A stretch of 64,000 nt of DNA from Dichomitus squalens LYAD-421 SS1 (lineage: Eukaryota > Basidiomycota > Agaricomycetes > Polyporales > Polyporaceae): NCBI RefSeq assembly GCF_000275845.1, contig NW_006766883.1:386182-450181 (forward strand), in the 5' to 3' direction. The translations under genes and the position numbers were made by a program. Of the stretch, positions 44,201 to 53,042 are shown piece after piece (the stretch's first letter is position 1; every line of letters starts with the position of its first letter). Below the pieces are notes generated by a model. The model searched no databases. It saw only the letters and a list, made by a program, of their open reading frames with translations, and was not told the DNA's origin.

Positions 44201-45947
44201 CGATGACCCCATGCGTAACATTCCGGCGGCGGCAGCGAAGGGCTTCGTTAGTGTGGCCGAGCTGCTCACAAAGGGCAGTGCGGCCCGCAAGAAGGCAACC
44301 CAGAAGCTGAGCAAGGTGGATTGGGAGCATGCGGACGAGGATGACTCCGATGACGAAGATATTGAGGCTGGTCTCTTCGCGCAGCCTCGGAGGGTGAAGT
44401 CGACATCTGCGGCGGACTCGTCTAAGGGCAAAGGGAAGAAGGTCCTTGCTCGGAGTGCGACGGCGGCAGGGCCTAGGAAGAAAGCATCAGGGCCGAAGAA
44501 GAAGGGCGCGCAGCAGACGACGCTGACACAGCTGGATCTCGTCTCAAGTGACGACACGGACGATGAGGCGATTGAGCGAGGTTTGCCATTACCCTCAAAG
44601 CCCGCCACCACAGCACACAAGCCCAAGGCAAGACAATCTAGTACACCTCCAGTATTCCGCTCCGCGAGATTGATCCTCGAGCGATCGAGTTCACCGGAGA
44701 TACCTTTGAAGGACGTCGTTGGCATCATCGACCTTCCCGATCCCGACCAGACACGCTCGGGCGCTGCGATGCTGGACTCCTCTCCCGTTCAACGGTCGAA
44801 AAGGTCGTGCCTTAAGATCCTAGATTCTTCGCATGAGCGTCCTCTCAAGCAAGGGCTTCTATCGCGAAGCACCAGTGACCAGAGCCAGGAAAGCAGGCGG
44901 TCGCTACCTCCAGGGTCGTCAAACCCACCAGAGTGCTCTACTTCCCCAACTTCCTGCAGTGCCTCCGCAGAGAAACAGGCCCCAGGAGCCGACAGTATGG
45001 CGTGGCTTATCGAGGACGACGAGGATCCCGACATCCCTGAACTCTCTGCCGCACCTGGTCCTTCACGGCCGATGGCCCCCGCTGGTTCATTTTCCGATGA
45101 GCCTCTCTTCCTGTCATCTCCTGTGCGTGAGATGTCCCCGCTCAGACTACCGTCTGATGACTACGAGGTTGAATTCGTAGACGAGCCCCACCCGAAACCA
45201 TCGTCTCGTCCATCAGCCAGCAATTCCATCTCATCGCCGAGGAGGTCAATAACGTCTCGCAAGTCGGACATGGGGCCTCCCGCGCTGCCGTCCAACCTTG
45301 TACCTGTCTCTCCATCGCTCTCCGACGACTTGCCACCCGAGCCTTCTTTCGCTGTCAGACCTCCGGGCAAGCAAGCACGCAGACGAGTGGCAGGAGACGT
45401 TCTTGACCTAGAATCCTCTCCTCTTGCGCCTCCTCCAGCATCCCAACGTCGCTTGAAACATGAGCGTCCCAAGTCACCCACCCCTCCCCCCGCTCAGCCG
45501 CTCAGGAAGAAGAAGCGCAAATTTAAAGACACTGCAGAAGCCCAGCGACACAACCCCTGGATCGACGTTGAGGCAACCCACTCGGGCGACGAAATGAGCG
45601 TCGGGTCCTCACAGCCCGACCTCGACTATATCGTCCCTGACAGCGACGATCACGCTTTTCTGGAGGAGCCAGCAGAGACGCAAGTGTCCCCGTCTTACGA
45701 CCAAAGCGCCGTCTACCGTCGGAGCCTCATGACGCAGGCTCCGGGAGGTGGCGGGCCCGTTTTTGCGAACAGACCCGCTAGACGCGGCCAGGCGGCACTG
45801 AGGCTAGATCGCGGTGGGACGTCGAGATATCGGCGCGCATTAACTCCGCCGTTACGAGACGATGAGGACGATTACGAGCGTGACAGCTTCGTAGTCGACG
45901 ATGATGCAGAGATTGCCTACACGCAGGCACCTTCAAGCGATTTGTGA
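41221..45947 (+). CDS. MPH1: FANCM/Mph1 3'-5' DNA helicase
   Basis: Superfamily-2 ATPase that remodels replication forks, dissolves D-loops and limits crossovers. It starts [20 protein letters not shown], a typical acidic Mph1 N-terminus. Helicase motifs in order: [20 protein letters not shown], Walker [51 protein letters not shown], the DEAH box in [19 protein letters not shown] (rejoined across an intron), [64 protein letters not shown] and motif [15 protein letters not shown]. The insertion between the two RecA lobes carries the FANCM-type helical domain. A disordered C-terminal tail of about 600 residues is rich in Ser, Pro and Lys. Within it [11 protein letters not shown] resembles a PCNA-binding box. 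About nine exons, roughly 1,350 residues. Confidence 0.94.
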
Positions 45948-46082
45948 TAATCGACTGGCGAGTGTAGTGAAGCGATCGGGATAGCTGTGTACTATACTTA
46001 TGCATATATACTCTACGAGAGAAATGCGATGGTTCACGTGTGAATAAAGAAGAGAGGGAGCGAATGGCCGAGGAAGTCCCCT

Positions 46083-47403
46083 TCATTTTGATAGGGATAG
46101 GAACTGCCAGACCTTCGAGGCGACACCAGCCATCGTTTCCTTCCACTCTTTACTCCCCGGGTCTGTCGCGCCGCTTGCATTGTCTGGGCTGTAGAGCGCG
46201 TAGGGAATGCCGCGATCTCCGCCATGGCTCACGCCCGGGACAAGTGGGAGCTCGCCAAGGACGCCCACCCCGAACTGCTCCGCAGTAGCCCGAAAAGATG
46301 CCGGGGACCCGAACAGCTCGTGTGGTGTCGAACATGACGAACAGATGAAGTGCGACTCGTTCAACAAGAGGCCAACGATCTGGCCGCATGGTGAGCTCCA
46401 CGTCCGTTGCGGCTGAATTACGGATACGTACCGGCACGGATATCTTCTGGAACATCGACACGCCCTTGCGGACGTCTGTCAAGGCAACATCTTGCGGCGT
46501 GGAGACGATCACAGCACCTACACAGCACGGTCTCAAGACCAATCCCGAATTGTGGACTGCGACCTAGGCATGTTGCTCACCGTCGACATTGACCAGTTGG
46601 CCGAGCGTCAGCGGCACGTCACCCGTCCCTGGAGGCATGTCGATGACCAGCACATCGAGTTCGGCCCCGCTGCCTGGGTCCCTCCAGTCTACGTCAAAGA
46701 GCAGCTGCTGTACGGCCTTCTGCACCATGAGCCCGCGCCACACAACGGCAGTATCGGCGGAGGAGTCGGTTCCCGGTATCTTAGGCAGCAAGAAGCCCAT
46801 CGACATGCATGGAAGGCCATGGTTGACGACGGGCACGATGGCTCCGGCTGCACGGGTGTACGTGTTAGTAACAAAGTGGCTCAGATTCGTGCTCGAACGC
46901 TGACCTGCGGTCAACTCGGGCTCTTCTGCCTTCTCGAGAGCCATGAGCTTCGGAATGGAGGGCCCGAAGATGTCCAAGTCGAGTATGCCGACGCGCGGCC
47001 TTGTTCGCGGTGCATGTTCGGAATGCATCGCGAGCGAGAATGCAAGGTTCACTACATCACAATATGATTTCGGTAAATGACAACTGTTAGTTTGTGCAAC
47101 AAAGTACATGCAATGGACCCACCGGCGACGGTGCTCTTGCCTACGCCGCCCTTGCCGCTAGCAACAGCCAGGACTTTCTTGACATAAGGTAACGATCGTC
47201 TCTGTATAGGGCCGCCTTTACGTGGCATCTGCGGCGGGGGCCCGGGTCGTCTTGGAAGTCCCTACATGGGTCAGTGTGCAGACCGTCCCACAAGGGCCAA
47301 GCGCACTCACCAGGGGATTCTCATGTTTCAATGGACGATAAGATGACAAACATCGTCGTGCTATCCATCGAGAAGCTGCAAGAGTCCGATACGCTGATGG
47401 CAT
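46083..47403 (-). CDS. IND1: Mitochondrial complex I Fe-S assembly factor Ind1 (NUBPL)
   Basis: P-loop scaffold protein that delivers 4Fe-4S clusters to respiratory complex I. The presequence is MPSAYRTLAASRWIARRCLS. After the first intron the conserved LPRRPGPPPQMPRKGGPIQR leads to the deviant Walker A VLAVASGKGGVGKSTVAVNL, with both Lys residues of the Mrp/NBP35 group. Walker B and switch motifs are GILDLDIFGPSIPK and LVIDMPPGTGDVPLTLGQL. Next come VIVSTPQDVALTDVRKGVSM and the C-terminal cluster-binding CxxC in FICSSCSTPHELFG, then FGVGVLGELPLVPGVSHGGD. Length and motif order fit NUBPL/Ind1 rather than the cytosolic Nbp35/Cfd1 pair. Its presence implies that this fungus keeps a classical complex I. 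It converges on MPH1, 135 bp apart. Confidence 0.94.
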
Positions 47404-48239
47404 AATGCACGACGGAGTGGTTTGTCACGGTCTTGAACTTGAACCGGACGGGAAGGAGCGATCAACGCTACTTATTATGCCTGTCTCATCATGGGCGCTT
47501 ATATGCAGCACCAACCCGGTCCGCTTCCCGCCAGACAGTCCCGCGGGGAACTCCAGAGTTACAGGTCCAGACTGCCTTCGTCATAAGAAATCTCTACCCT
47601 CCCATAATCCTCACCGATCAACAAAAGCTCTGTCTTGTTGCCGCACGGGCCATTGCTGGACAGGGCACGTCGAATTGGAAGGCTGAGTCTCGGACTGGAC
47701 GCCATACATCCAGCACTGTGCAGTCTAGGGTTGACGGACAATGACTAAACACTTGGATCTTCACTCACTCCAATGGATAGACGTGTGTTAACCTACATCT
47801 TGTCCACTGATATTGTGTGCTCTTTGTAGGTGCAGCAATATCAAGGCACATTCTAGGTGAGTATGTGAGTATATGGCTGTATCCATACACTGTTCACAGG
47901 ATGCAATGCACAACCACTGGCAAGAATCTTATTTTCCGCATAGAATTCATATTCATGTACCACGAGTAGCAACTGCTGCTGTCATGATGTCTATAGATAT
48001 CAACCTGGGTGGCGTCCCAATTCCTACCCACCCAGCATGTACTCGAGGGCTCGAACAAGGGTCGCTGCATCTCGAAAGCCATGGCCGATGTCCTTCGCAC
48101 TTCCAACTGAGTACTTCCCTTGGTATCCGAAGAATCCAGTGGTATGCCAATTCCCGCCTCAGGACTACGGAAATGTAACGAATTCCGGGGCGTCCTCCGT
48201 GCTGCGGCTGCTCTTCCCGCCTGCGCGGGTCGCGGGCCA
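47404..48239. other. Gene-poor interval upstream of IND1
   Basis: About 840 bp. The first 200 bp should carry the IND1 promoter. Remaining frames are short, with no recognisable protein, RNA gene or repeat. Confidence 0.45.
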
Positions 48240-48345
48240 TTAGCGCAGGCGAAAATGTTGTCTTGCCCGAGCCGGGGAGCCCGACTGGCACAAACAGATC
48301 AGCCTCCTTCGGCAGCGAACCTTCGCTCTCCAACGGATAGGGTGG
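48240..48345 (-). pseudogene. Isolated P-loop fragment, probably decayed
   Basis: The minus strand reads KEADLFVPVGLPGSGKTTFS, a textbook Walker A (G-x-x-G-S-G-K-T), then PALMARDPR before drifting into sequence without structure. The frame is open from 48402 to 47953, but no Walker B or other motif follows and no start codon or clear exon partners were found. It lies downstream of, and on the same strand as, the pseudogene at 48563-49080. It could be the next part of the same broken gene, for example a nucleotide kinase or RNA-end kinase module, but this is not established. Confidence 0.35.
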
Positions 48346-48562
48346 CCTACATAGGTATGTTCGTGCAGCGCTTCCAGATGGCGCTGCAGTACTTCGCCAC
48401 AAATATCTTACTGCTGCGTCTCGATACTTCTAGGGCGGATTGGGCGCTGTGCGGCGATGGCCTACTAAGCGGACATCGCGGGTTCTGTCCCGGTCGAGTC
48501 TCGCTTGGCTAAGCCGAATGGACGAGATAGCACGCTGCCACACTAATTTTGCTCACCTTTAC

Positions 48563-49080
48563 CTCCACCACAGTGATCGAGCTCTCGTGCAACACGCATG
48601 GTCCGGATGGCCGTGGCATAAACGCGGTCACATTACTCGGAGCAGCAGAGCATGACGCGCGTTCTCGCCGCCGACATCCTCCTGACCGCGTACTTCAATG
48701 GCGCAGGAATGACACGCGCCCTTGGCTTGTCAGTGCTCAGTGCTCAGTAGTCGGCGCTGGGCCTCGAACAGCACGTCGGAATAGAACACGACGCTTCGTA
48801 GCTATGCCGCATCCTGGAGCATGTTAGCCTCTCACAACCCATCATCCTGAATAACTTGTTTTGCCAACGCCCGATGACGTCTCATGAATTCATGCTCAGG
48901 CAGTCGATCGTTGGCCGAGAAAGACACAAGGACGTCATAAGTCTTCCGGAGTCCTGACTTGCCGGTGTACTGCAAGGCGTCATAAGGAGGCTGACCATGG
49001 GCTGACATGGGCGGGTTAGCAACGCTGACGAGCATATAATCCCTCGGCAAGCACGGACTGCTCTCAGTTTCGGACCTCAA
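48563..49080 (-). pseudogene. Decayed protein-coding gene with in-frame stops and a frameshift
   Basis: The strand reads protein-like from 49080: RDYMLVSVANPPMSAHGQPP, LQYTGKSGLRKTYDVLVSFS, EFMRRHRALAKQVIQDDGL. A TGA then falls at 48834-48832. The same frame resumes with EANMLQDAA, a TAG at 48804-48802, then LRSVVFYSDVLFEAQRRLLS, a TGA at 48732-48730 and a TGA at 48630-48628. After a one-base shift a further block, NVTAFMPRPSGPCVLHESSI, continues to a GTAAAG donor-like site at 48562. TGA and TAG in these places are what C-to-T change of CGA and CAG would produce. The parent family was not recognised. The minisatellite at 49079-49314 directly abuts the 5' end. Confidence 0.55.
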
Positions 49081-49314
49081 GGTACGTGCTTTCTTTCCGG
49101 TGGTGGCCCATTCAAGGTGCGTGGTTTCTCTTCGGTGGTGGGACTCGGCTACAAGGTACGTGGTTTCTTCCTAATCGTGGCGGTTTCCGCCTGAAGGTGC
49201 GTAGTTTCTTCACGGTGGTGGCGGTTTCGGACGCAAGGTACGTGGTTTCTCCCTATCGGCCTCTGGCCCTTCCAAGGTGCGTGGTTTCTTTTCCCGAGGG
49301 AGGGACTCCGGTCC
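49079..49314. repeat. Six-copy minisatellite, 35-41 bp units
   Basis: Units begin at 49079, 49114, 49153, 49194, 49235 and 49274. Each starts with AAGGTRCGTGGTTTCTT or a close variant, followed by a more variable GTGGTGG-containing half. The fourth base of GGTRCGT alternates strictly: A, G, A, G, A, G. This suggests a two-unit higher-order period of about 75-80 bp. Each unit start matches an AG|GTRCGT 5' splice-site consensus on the plus strand. Read on the minus strand the frame is mostly open and would give Arg/Thr/His-rich peptide, possibly once part of the neighbouring pseudogene. Confidence 0.75.
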
Positions 49315-50613
49315 TGGCGCATACCTTTCCGTGGTCCTCGGGATAAGTACCTTCCTGCTCGCCGCCTCAGGCTGAGCGGCCTGAGACGGAGAGCAGGTCG
49401 GGAAACCAAAATGCGCGGTCTTGTCTTCTCGTTGCCTGTGCCTTCAGACTTTGTTATATGATCTGTGATTCCTTCTACGGGATGAGACGGTTAATGCTCT
49501 AGCGTAAACTTCTGTTTTGAAAGCCGCAAGTTGTTCCTGGGTCATAGGTAGCATGAGTCTATCAATACGACGCAGCGAAGCTTTCAACGTCAACCCAAGT
49601 TAGAAGAAAGGACGCCGTACCTTCTAGTCGGCATTCATACTGCTTGCATGTAATTTGTTAGCCATGGGACAGCAGCACGCACTAAAGTCCGGCGCAACCA
49701 GAGAAGAGCTTATTGCCAATAGAGCTCCGTTATGTCCAATGATACAGTAGGCCCCTATTTCAGCTTTTCAGGTTCATAGAGTATACACACCATTCAAATG
49801 AGCAACTTGAGGGCACAAGTATTGGCCAGTTGCGCGGCCGTTGCCTCAAGCGCCGGAGGGTACTTACGGAGGATGACCTCCGCGGGTAATCCAGCCACAA
49901 TGCCGCCGAGACATCGGCCACATGGCATAACGTTTTGAGACATGGCAGGCTGCTTGTCAAGGCCACCTGTCGCCTTTGTCGCATCGCCTATTCTAAGGCA
50001 ACGCGCTTGGAACGCCGGCGTGCCGTTTTGCTAGTGTGTCAGGCACAACCGACAGGGTTTGTGATTATGTACATGCGATCTAGCGAACCGCGCGCTGATA
50101 CGGGGTCGCCTTTGAGACTGGGGTGGCAGGACAAACGATGGGCTGAGAGCATGCGTTCTATCTTTGCCATCGAATTCTCGGCGTATACGCCCTGTCACGA
50201 TGCCCGTCATCCAAGACTGTGTTTAGAAGGCTAGTTGGATAGCTTCGGATGCTTCGACCAAGCTCGAATGGAGCGGGCTAATCAGTCTACCGCACAAGCG
50301 TCGTTGTACGCGGCTTGCCGGGACTGAAGCGCATGCACAGAAGGTCGCCAAGGAGATCTCAAGGCCGGCAACCGCTCGCCGGCCGAGGGCGGGCACGCCG
50401 ACACGGCCTCCGGCCGCGCCAAGCAGCGTCAGTGATCCTTCTTCGTAGGCGTAGGCGCCAGTATCAAACCCGGGCGCACTCAGAACAGGTTCCGTACTTC
50501 CTCCCTCCCACCACCCACAGCAGTCCTACGACGCCTCCGACGACTTCAGCGGCCCCGGTCTGTCCTTACGAGCATCCACATTCGTTACTTCGCTCCCCGT
50601 TCCATCTGAAGCC
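49315..50613. other. Gene-poor interval before the LysM gene
   Basis: About 1.3 kb with no supported gene. A GC-rich patch lies near 50350-50420. The final 150 bp are CT/CA-rich and should be the promoter and leader of the LysM gene. Confidence 0.45.
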
Positions 50614-51485
50614 ATGTTCTCCCGCTCTGTCGTCGCTGCCCTCGTTGCTGCTCCTCTCGTCGCCAGTACGTCATCCCTGTTTGGTTTCCCTGCTTCAGGC
50701 CGTACCCAGTGTCGTGCTTACCTGTGTTCCTCTACTAGCTGCCTTTGCGGCATCGTGCACCCGTACATACACCGTGAAGGAGGGCGACTGGTGTGATACC
50801 ATCTCCGCTCAGCACAATGTCTCTACGTGAGTTGCCCAATATTCGTTCGCACCCTCTCGGCGGTCTCATACACGCTGTGCCGATGCAGCTACCAGCTCGC
50901 CGCTGTGAACCCGGATATCGACGACCTCTGCAACAACCTCGCTGTTGGCCAGAATCTCTGCTTAGGTACCGAGGGCGAGGATTGCAAGAGCACGCACGTC
51001 GTCGAGGCCAACGACTCTTGCGAAGGCCTCTACGGCACCTACGGCATCAACGCGACCGTCCTCTACCACAACAACCCGCAGCTCGACGCCGCTTGCGACA
51101 ACCTGTACATCGGCGAGGTACGTCCGTGCCTGACAGCGCAGCTCGGTCTCTTTCGCGTAATAATAGATTGACTCAATTTTGCGTCCTTCGCGTCCTTCCA
51201 TTTCAGGTCGTCTGCGTGGCCAACTCTCTCGTTGCGCCCGCGCCCCCCTCTGGCACGGTCACTATTGCCGTTCCTACGAGCACCAAGGTCGCCACCACTT
51301 CGATCGCCATTCCTACGAGCACCGAGGTCGCCACTACTTCGATCGCCATTCCTACGAGCACCGAGGTCGCCACCTCGATCGCTGTTACCTCAGTCGCCCA
51401 CAGCACGATTACCAGCTCTGCCCCCGCGGCGACCGAGACTGACGACGACGATGACGACGACCTCCCCTTCTGCGACGAGCTCTAA
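50614..51485 (+). CDS. Secreted two-LysM protein with Thr/Ser repeat tail
   Basis: Extracellular chitin-binding protein of the LysM effector type. Signal peptide MFSRSVVAALVAAPLVATAF. LysM 1 has CTRTYTVKEGDWCDTISAQH, then YQLAAVNPDIDDLCNNLAVG and QNLCLG. LysM 2 has STHVVEANDSCEGLYGTYG, INATVLYHNNPQLDAACDN and LYIGEVVCVA. The Cys pairs per module are typical of fungal LysM proteins. Four exons; the donors GTACGT, GTGAGT and GTACGT all join in frame. The tail is built from a 39-nt repeat giving PTSTEVATTSIAI and ends in an acidic TETDDDDDDDLPFCDEL. No catalytic chitinase domain is present. Such proteins in plant- or insect-associated fungi hide chitin from host receptors; in saprotrophs they may bind wall or bacterial glycans. 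The role here is inference. Confidence 0.88.
51273..51389 (+). repeat. Three-copy 39-nt in-frame coding repeat
   Basis: Copies begin at 51273, 51312 and 51351 within the last exon of the LysM gene, each encoding a PTST(K/E)VAT(T)SIA unit. The third copy is one codon shorter. Near-identity of copies 1 and 2 implies recent expansion. Confidence 0.85.
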
Positions 51486-51862
51486 ATCCCACATGATTGC
51501 GTTCGCCGTAGACGTCACAATCGCTAATGCCCCCTTCCCTCGTCCGTGAAGGCATTTGTTTGTTTTGTCGCTACGCTCTTCCATACCCGCACTATGTTGT
51601 GCATTCGTTGTCATCATTACCTAATTTTGTTTCCTACGTAGATAGTTCCAGCGGACTATCAGTTGTGTCGCACGCAATGTTGAACATCGCTTGGGTCCCG
51701 CGGGCCCGTGGTCGTAGTGAGATACGGAGAATATACAACATGTTGAATCCTGAACTGCCATACGAGAGCATACACACATTGAGAGCTCACTACATCTAGA
51801 GGGTCCATGCAAGAAAACAACGATAGCAATAGGTGCAAGCACGTACAGTCTGCTCTCTGCCG

Positions 51863-52627
51863 CTACGATTCCTCCAAATACCCCTGCACGATGAGATGCT
51901 CGATATCTGACCTGCGCACGAGGAATCGATGCCCGCGCTTGAAGTCGATTGCCCCGAGCTCCGTGTGCACGATCCCGCAATCCCTCACGACGCGGACATG
52001 CACCTGCAGATCCTTCGGCGGATACGATATCGGCGCGAGCAGGTCCACGTCCTCCGTCAACCCCGCGCCCGCGCCCGACGCCGACGAGAACGCCTCCGTG
52101 CGCAACGTGAGGAGCGACGCGGCGTACGATCGCAGGAAGTCGACCTCGTGCGGAGAGAGCTTCGACCGGATGTCCTGCGGCGCGGCCGACGCGGCTCCCC
52201 CCGCGCTCGCGTCCGCGGCAGCCGGGGCGGGGGCGGGGGCGAGCGAGAGGAGGAGCGGCAGCGCGCCGCCGACGGACCAGTAGAGGTCCTTCAGGAACTC
52301 GACGCGGTGGTGGTGGTACGCGAGCAGGCAGCGCTTGTTGCGGAGGATCGCGGTCTGGTAGAGCAGGACCGTCGGCATGTACGCGTTCTCGCCCTTCTGG
52401 TTGCGCGGGCCGTCGTCGCCCAGCGTCGCGTCGGGGTCTGCGTCGGGGGCGGGGGCGGCGGAGTGGGCAAGGGCGGCCTCGATGGCGGCCTCGAGGTCGC
52501 GCTGCTCGCGGATGATGGAGCGGACGAGGACGTCGTTGTACTTGAGGAGGGTGTTGGTGGCCGTGGACCGGCGGGACTCGGTGAGGAGCTGCGTGGCGAG
52601 GTCGCCGTACTGGTTTGCGTTGCTCAT
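51863..52627 (-). CDS. PSF1: GINS complex subunit Psf1
   Basis: Subunit of the GINS tetramer, part of the CMG replicative helicase and needed to start and elongate DNA replication. Single exon of 254 residues. Start MSNANQYGDLATQLLTESRR; an in-frame Met at 52720 is upstream but its sequence is not GINS-like. The A domain has YNDVLVRSIIREQRDLEAAI and the near-invariant VLLYQTAILRNKRCLLAYHH followed by HRVEFLKDLYWSVGG. A Pro/Ala-rich loop interrupts it, longer than in yeast. Then LSPHEVDFLRSYAASLLTL. The C-terminal B domain, required for CMG activity, has DLLAPISYPPKDLQVHVRVV, DCGIVHTELGAIDFKRGHR and FLVRRSDIEHLIVQGYL. Very high GC leaves long false frames on the other strand. Confidence 0.95.
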   Translation of the reverse strand: MSNANQYGDLATQLLTESRRSTATNTLLKYNDVLVRSIIREQRDLEAAIEAALAHSAAPAPDADPDATLGDDGPRNQKGENAYMPTVLLYQTAILRNKRCLLAYHHHRVEFLKDLYWSVGGALPLLLSLAPAPAPAAADASAGGAASAAPQDIRSKLSPHEVDFLRSYAASLLTLRTEAFSSASGAGAGLTEDVDLLAPISYPPKDLQVHVRVVRDCGIVHTELGAIDFKRGHRFLVRRSDIEHLIVQGYLEES

Positions 52628-53042
52628 GGCGGAGATGAAGTGTAGGAGAGACGGATGGTGGTCAAGAAGCAGTTCCCTATGTCCCTCCAGAGCAGTGCCC
52701 ACGCGCCTCCCTGCACTCAAGGCGCGTCGCGACGCGTTCTGTCACGCTCAGACAGCCCTCGGCGTCTGCAGAAGGCGTTCAAATAAGCAGCGAGTGTTTC
52801 TGAGGCTCGGTTACGAGGATCTCTGAAGAGCGAACTGCACCTTAGGCCAACAACCCTGTTGGTGACGTTGCATCATTGGGAATTGTATATGAGGACGATG
52901 ATTCCAGAACAGAAAACGACCCGGAGACTCTTGTCTTCTTGTAACTGACTCGCACGATACTCTACGATGTGAGAACCTGTACTTATGATAGCATACCGCG
53001 AACCACAGGACCCATCATAGATAACGAATCGCGCCGAACAAG
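52628..53042. other. Intergenic, PSF1 promoter and 3' region of the second RBR gene
   Basis: About 415 bp. Nothing coding was recognised; the section next to 52627 is the PSF1 promoter. Confidence 0.45.

Noticed and set aside
51929..52645. Long plus-strand open frame over PSF1
   Set aside because: It is the antisense of a GC-rich real gene. The product is Arg/Gly/Val-rich with no domain, while the minus strand gives a full GINS Psf1.
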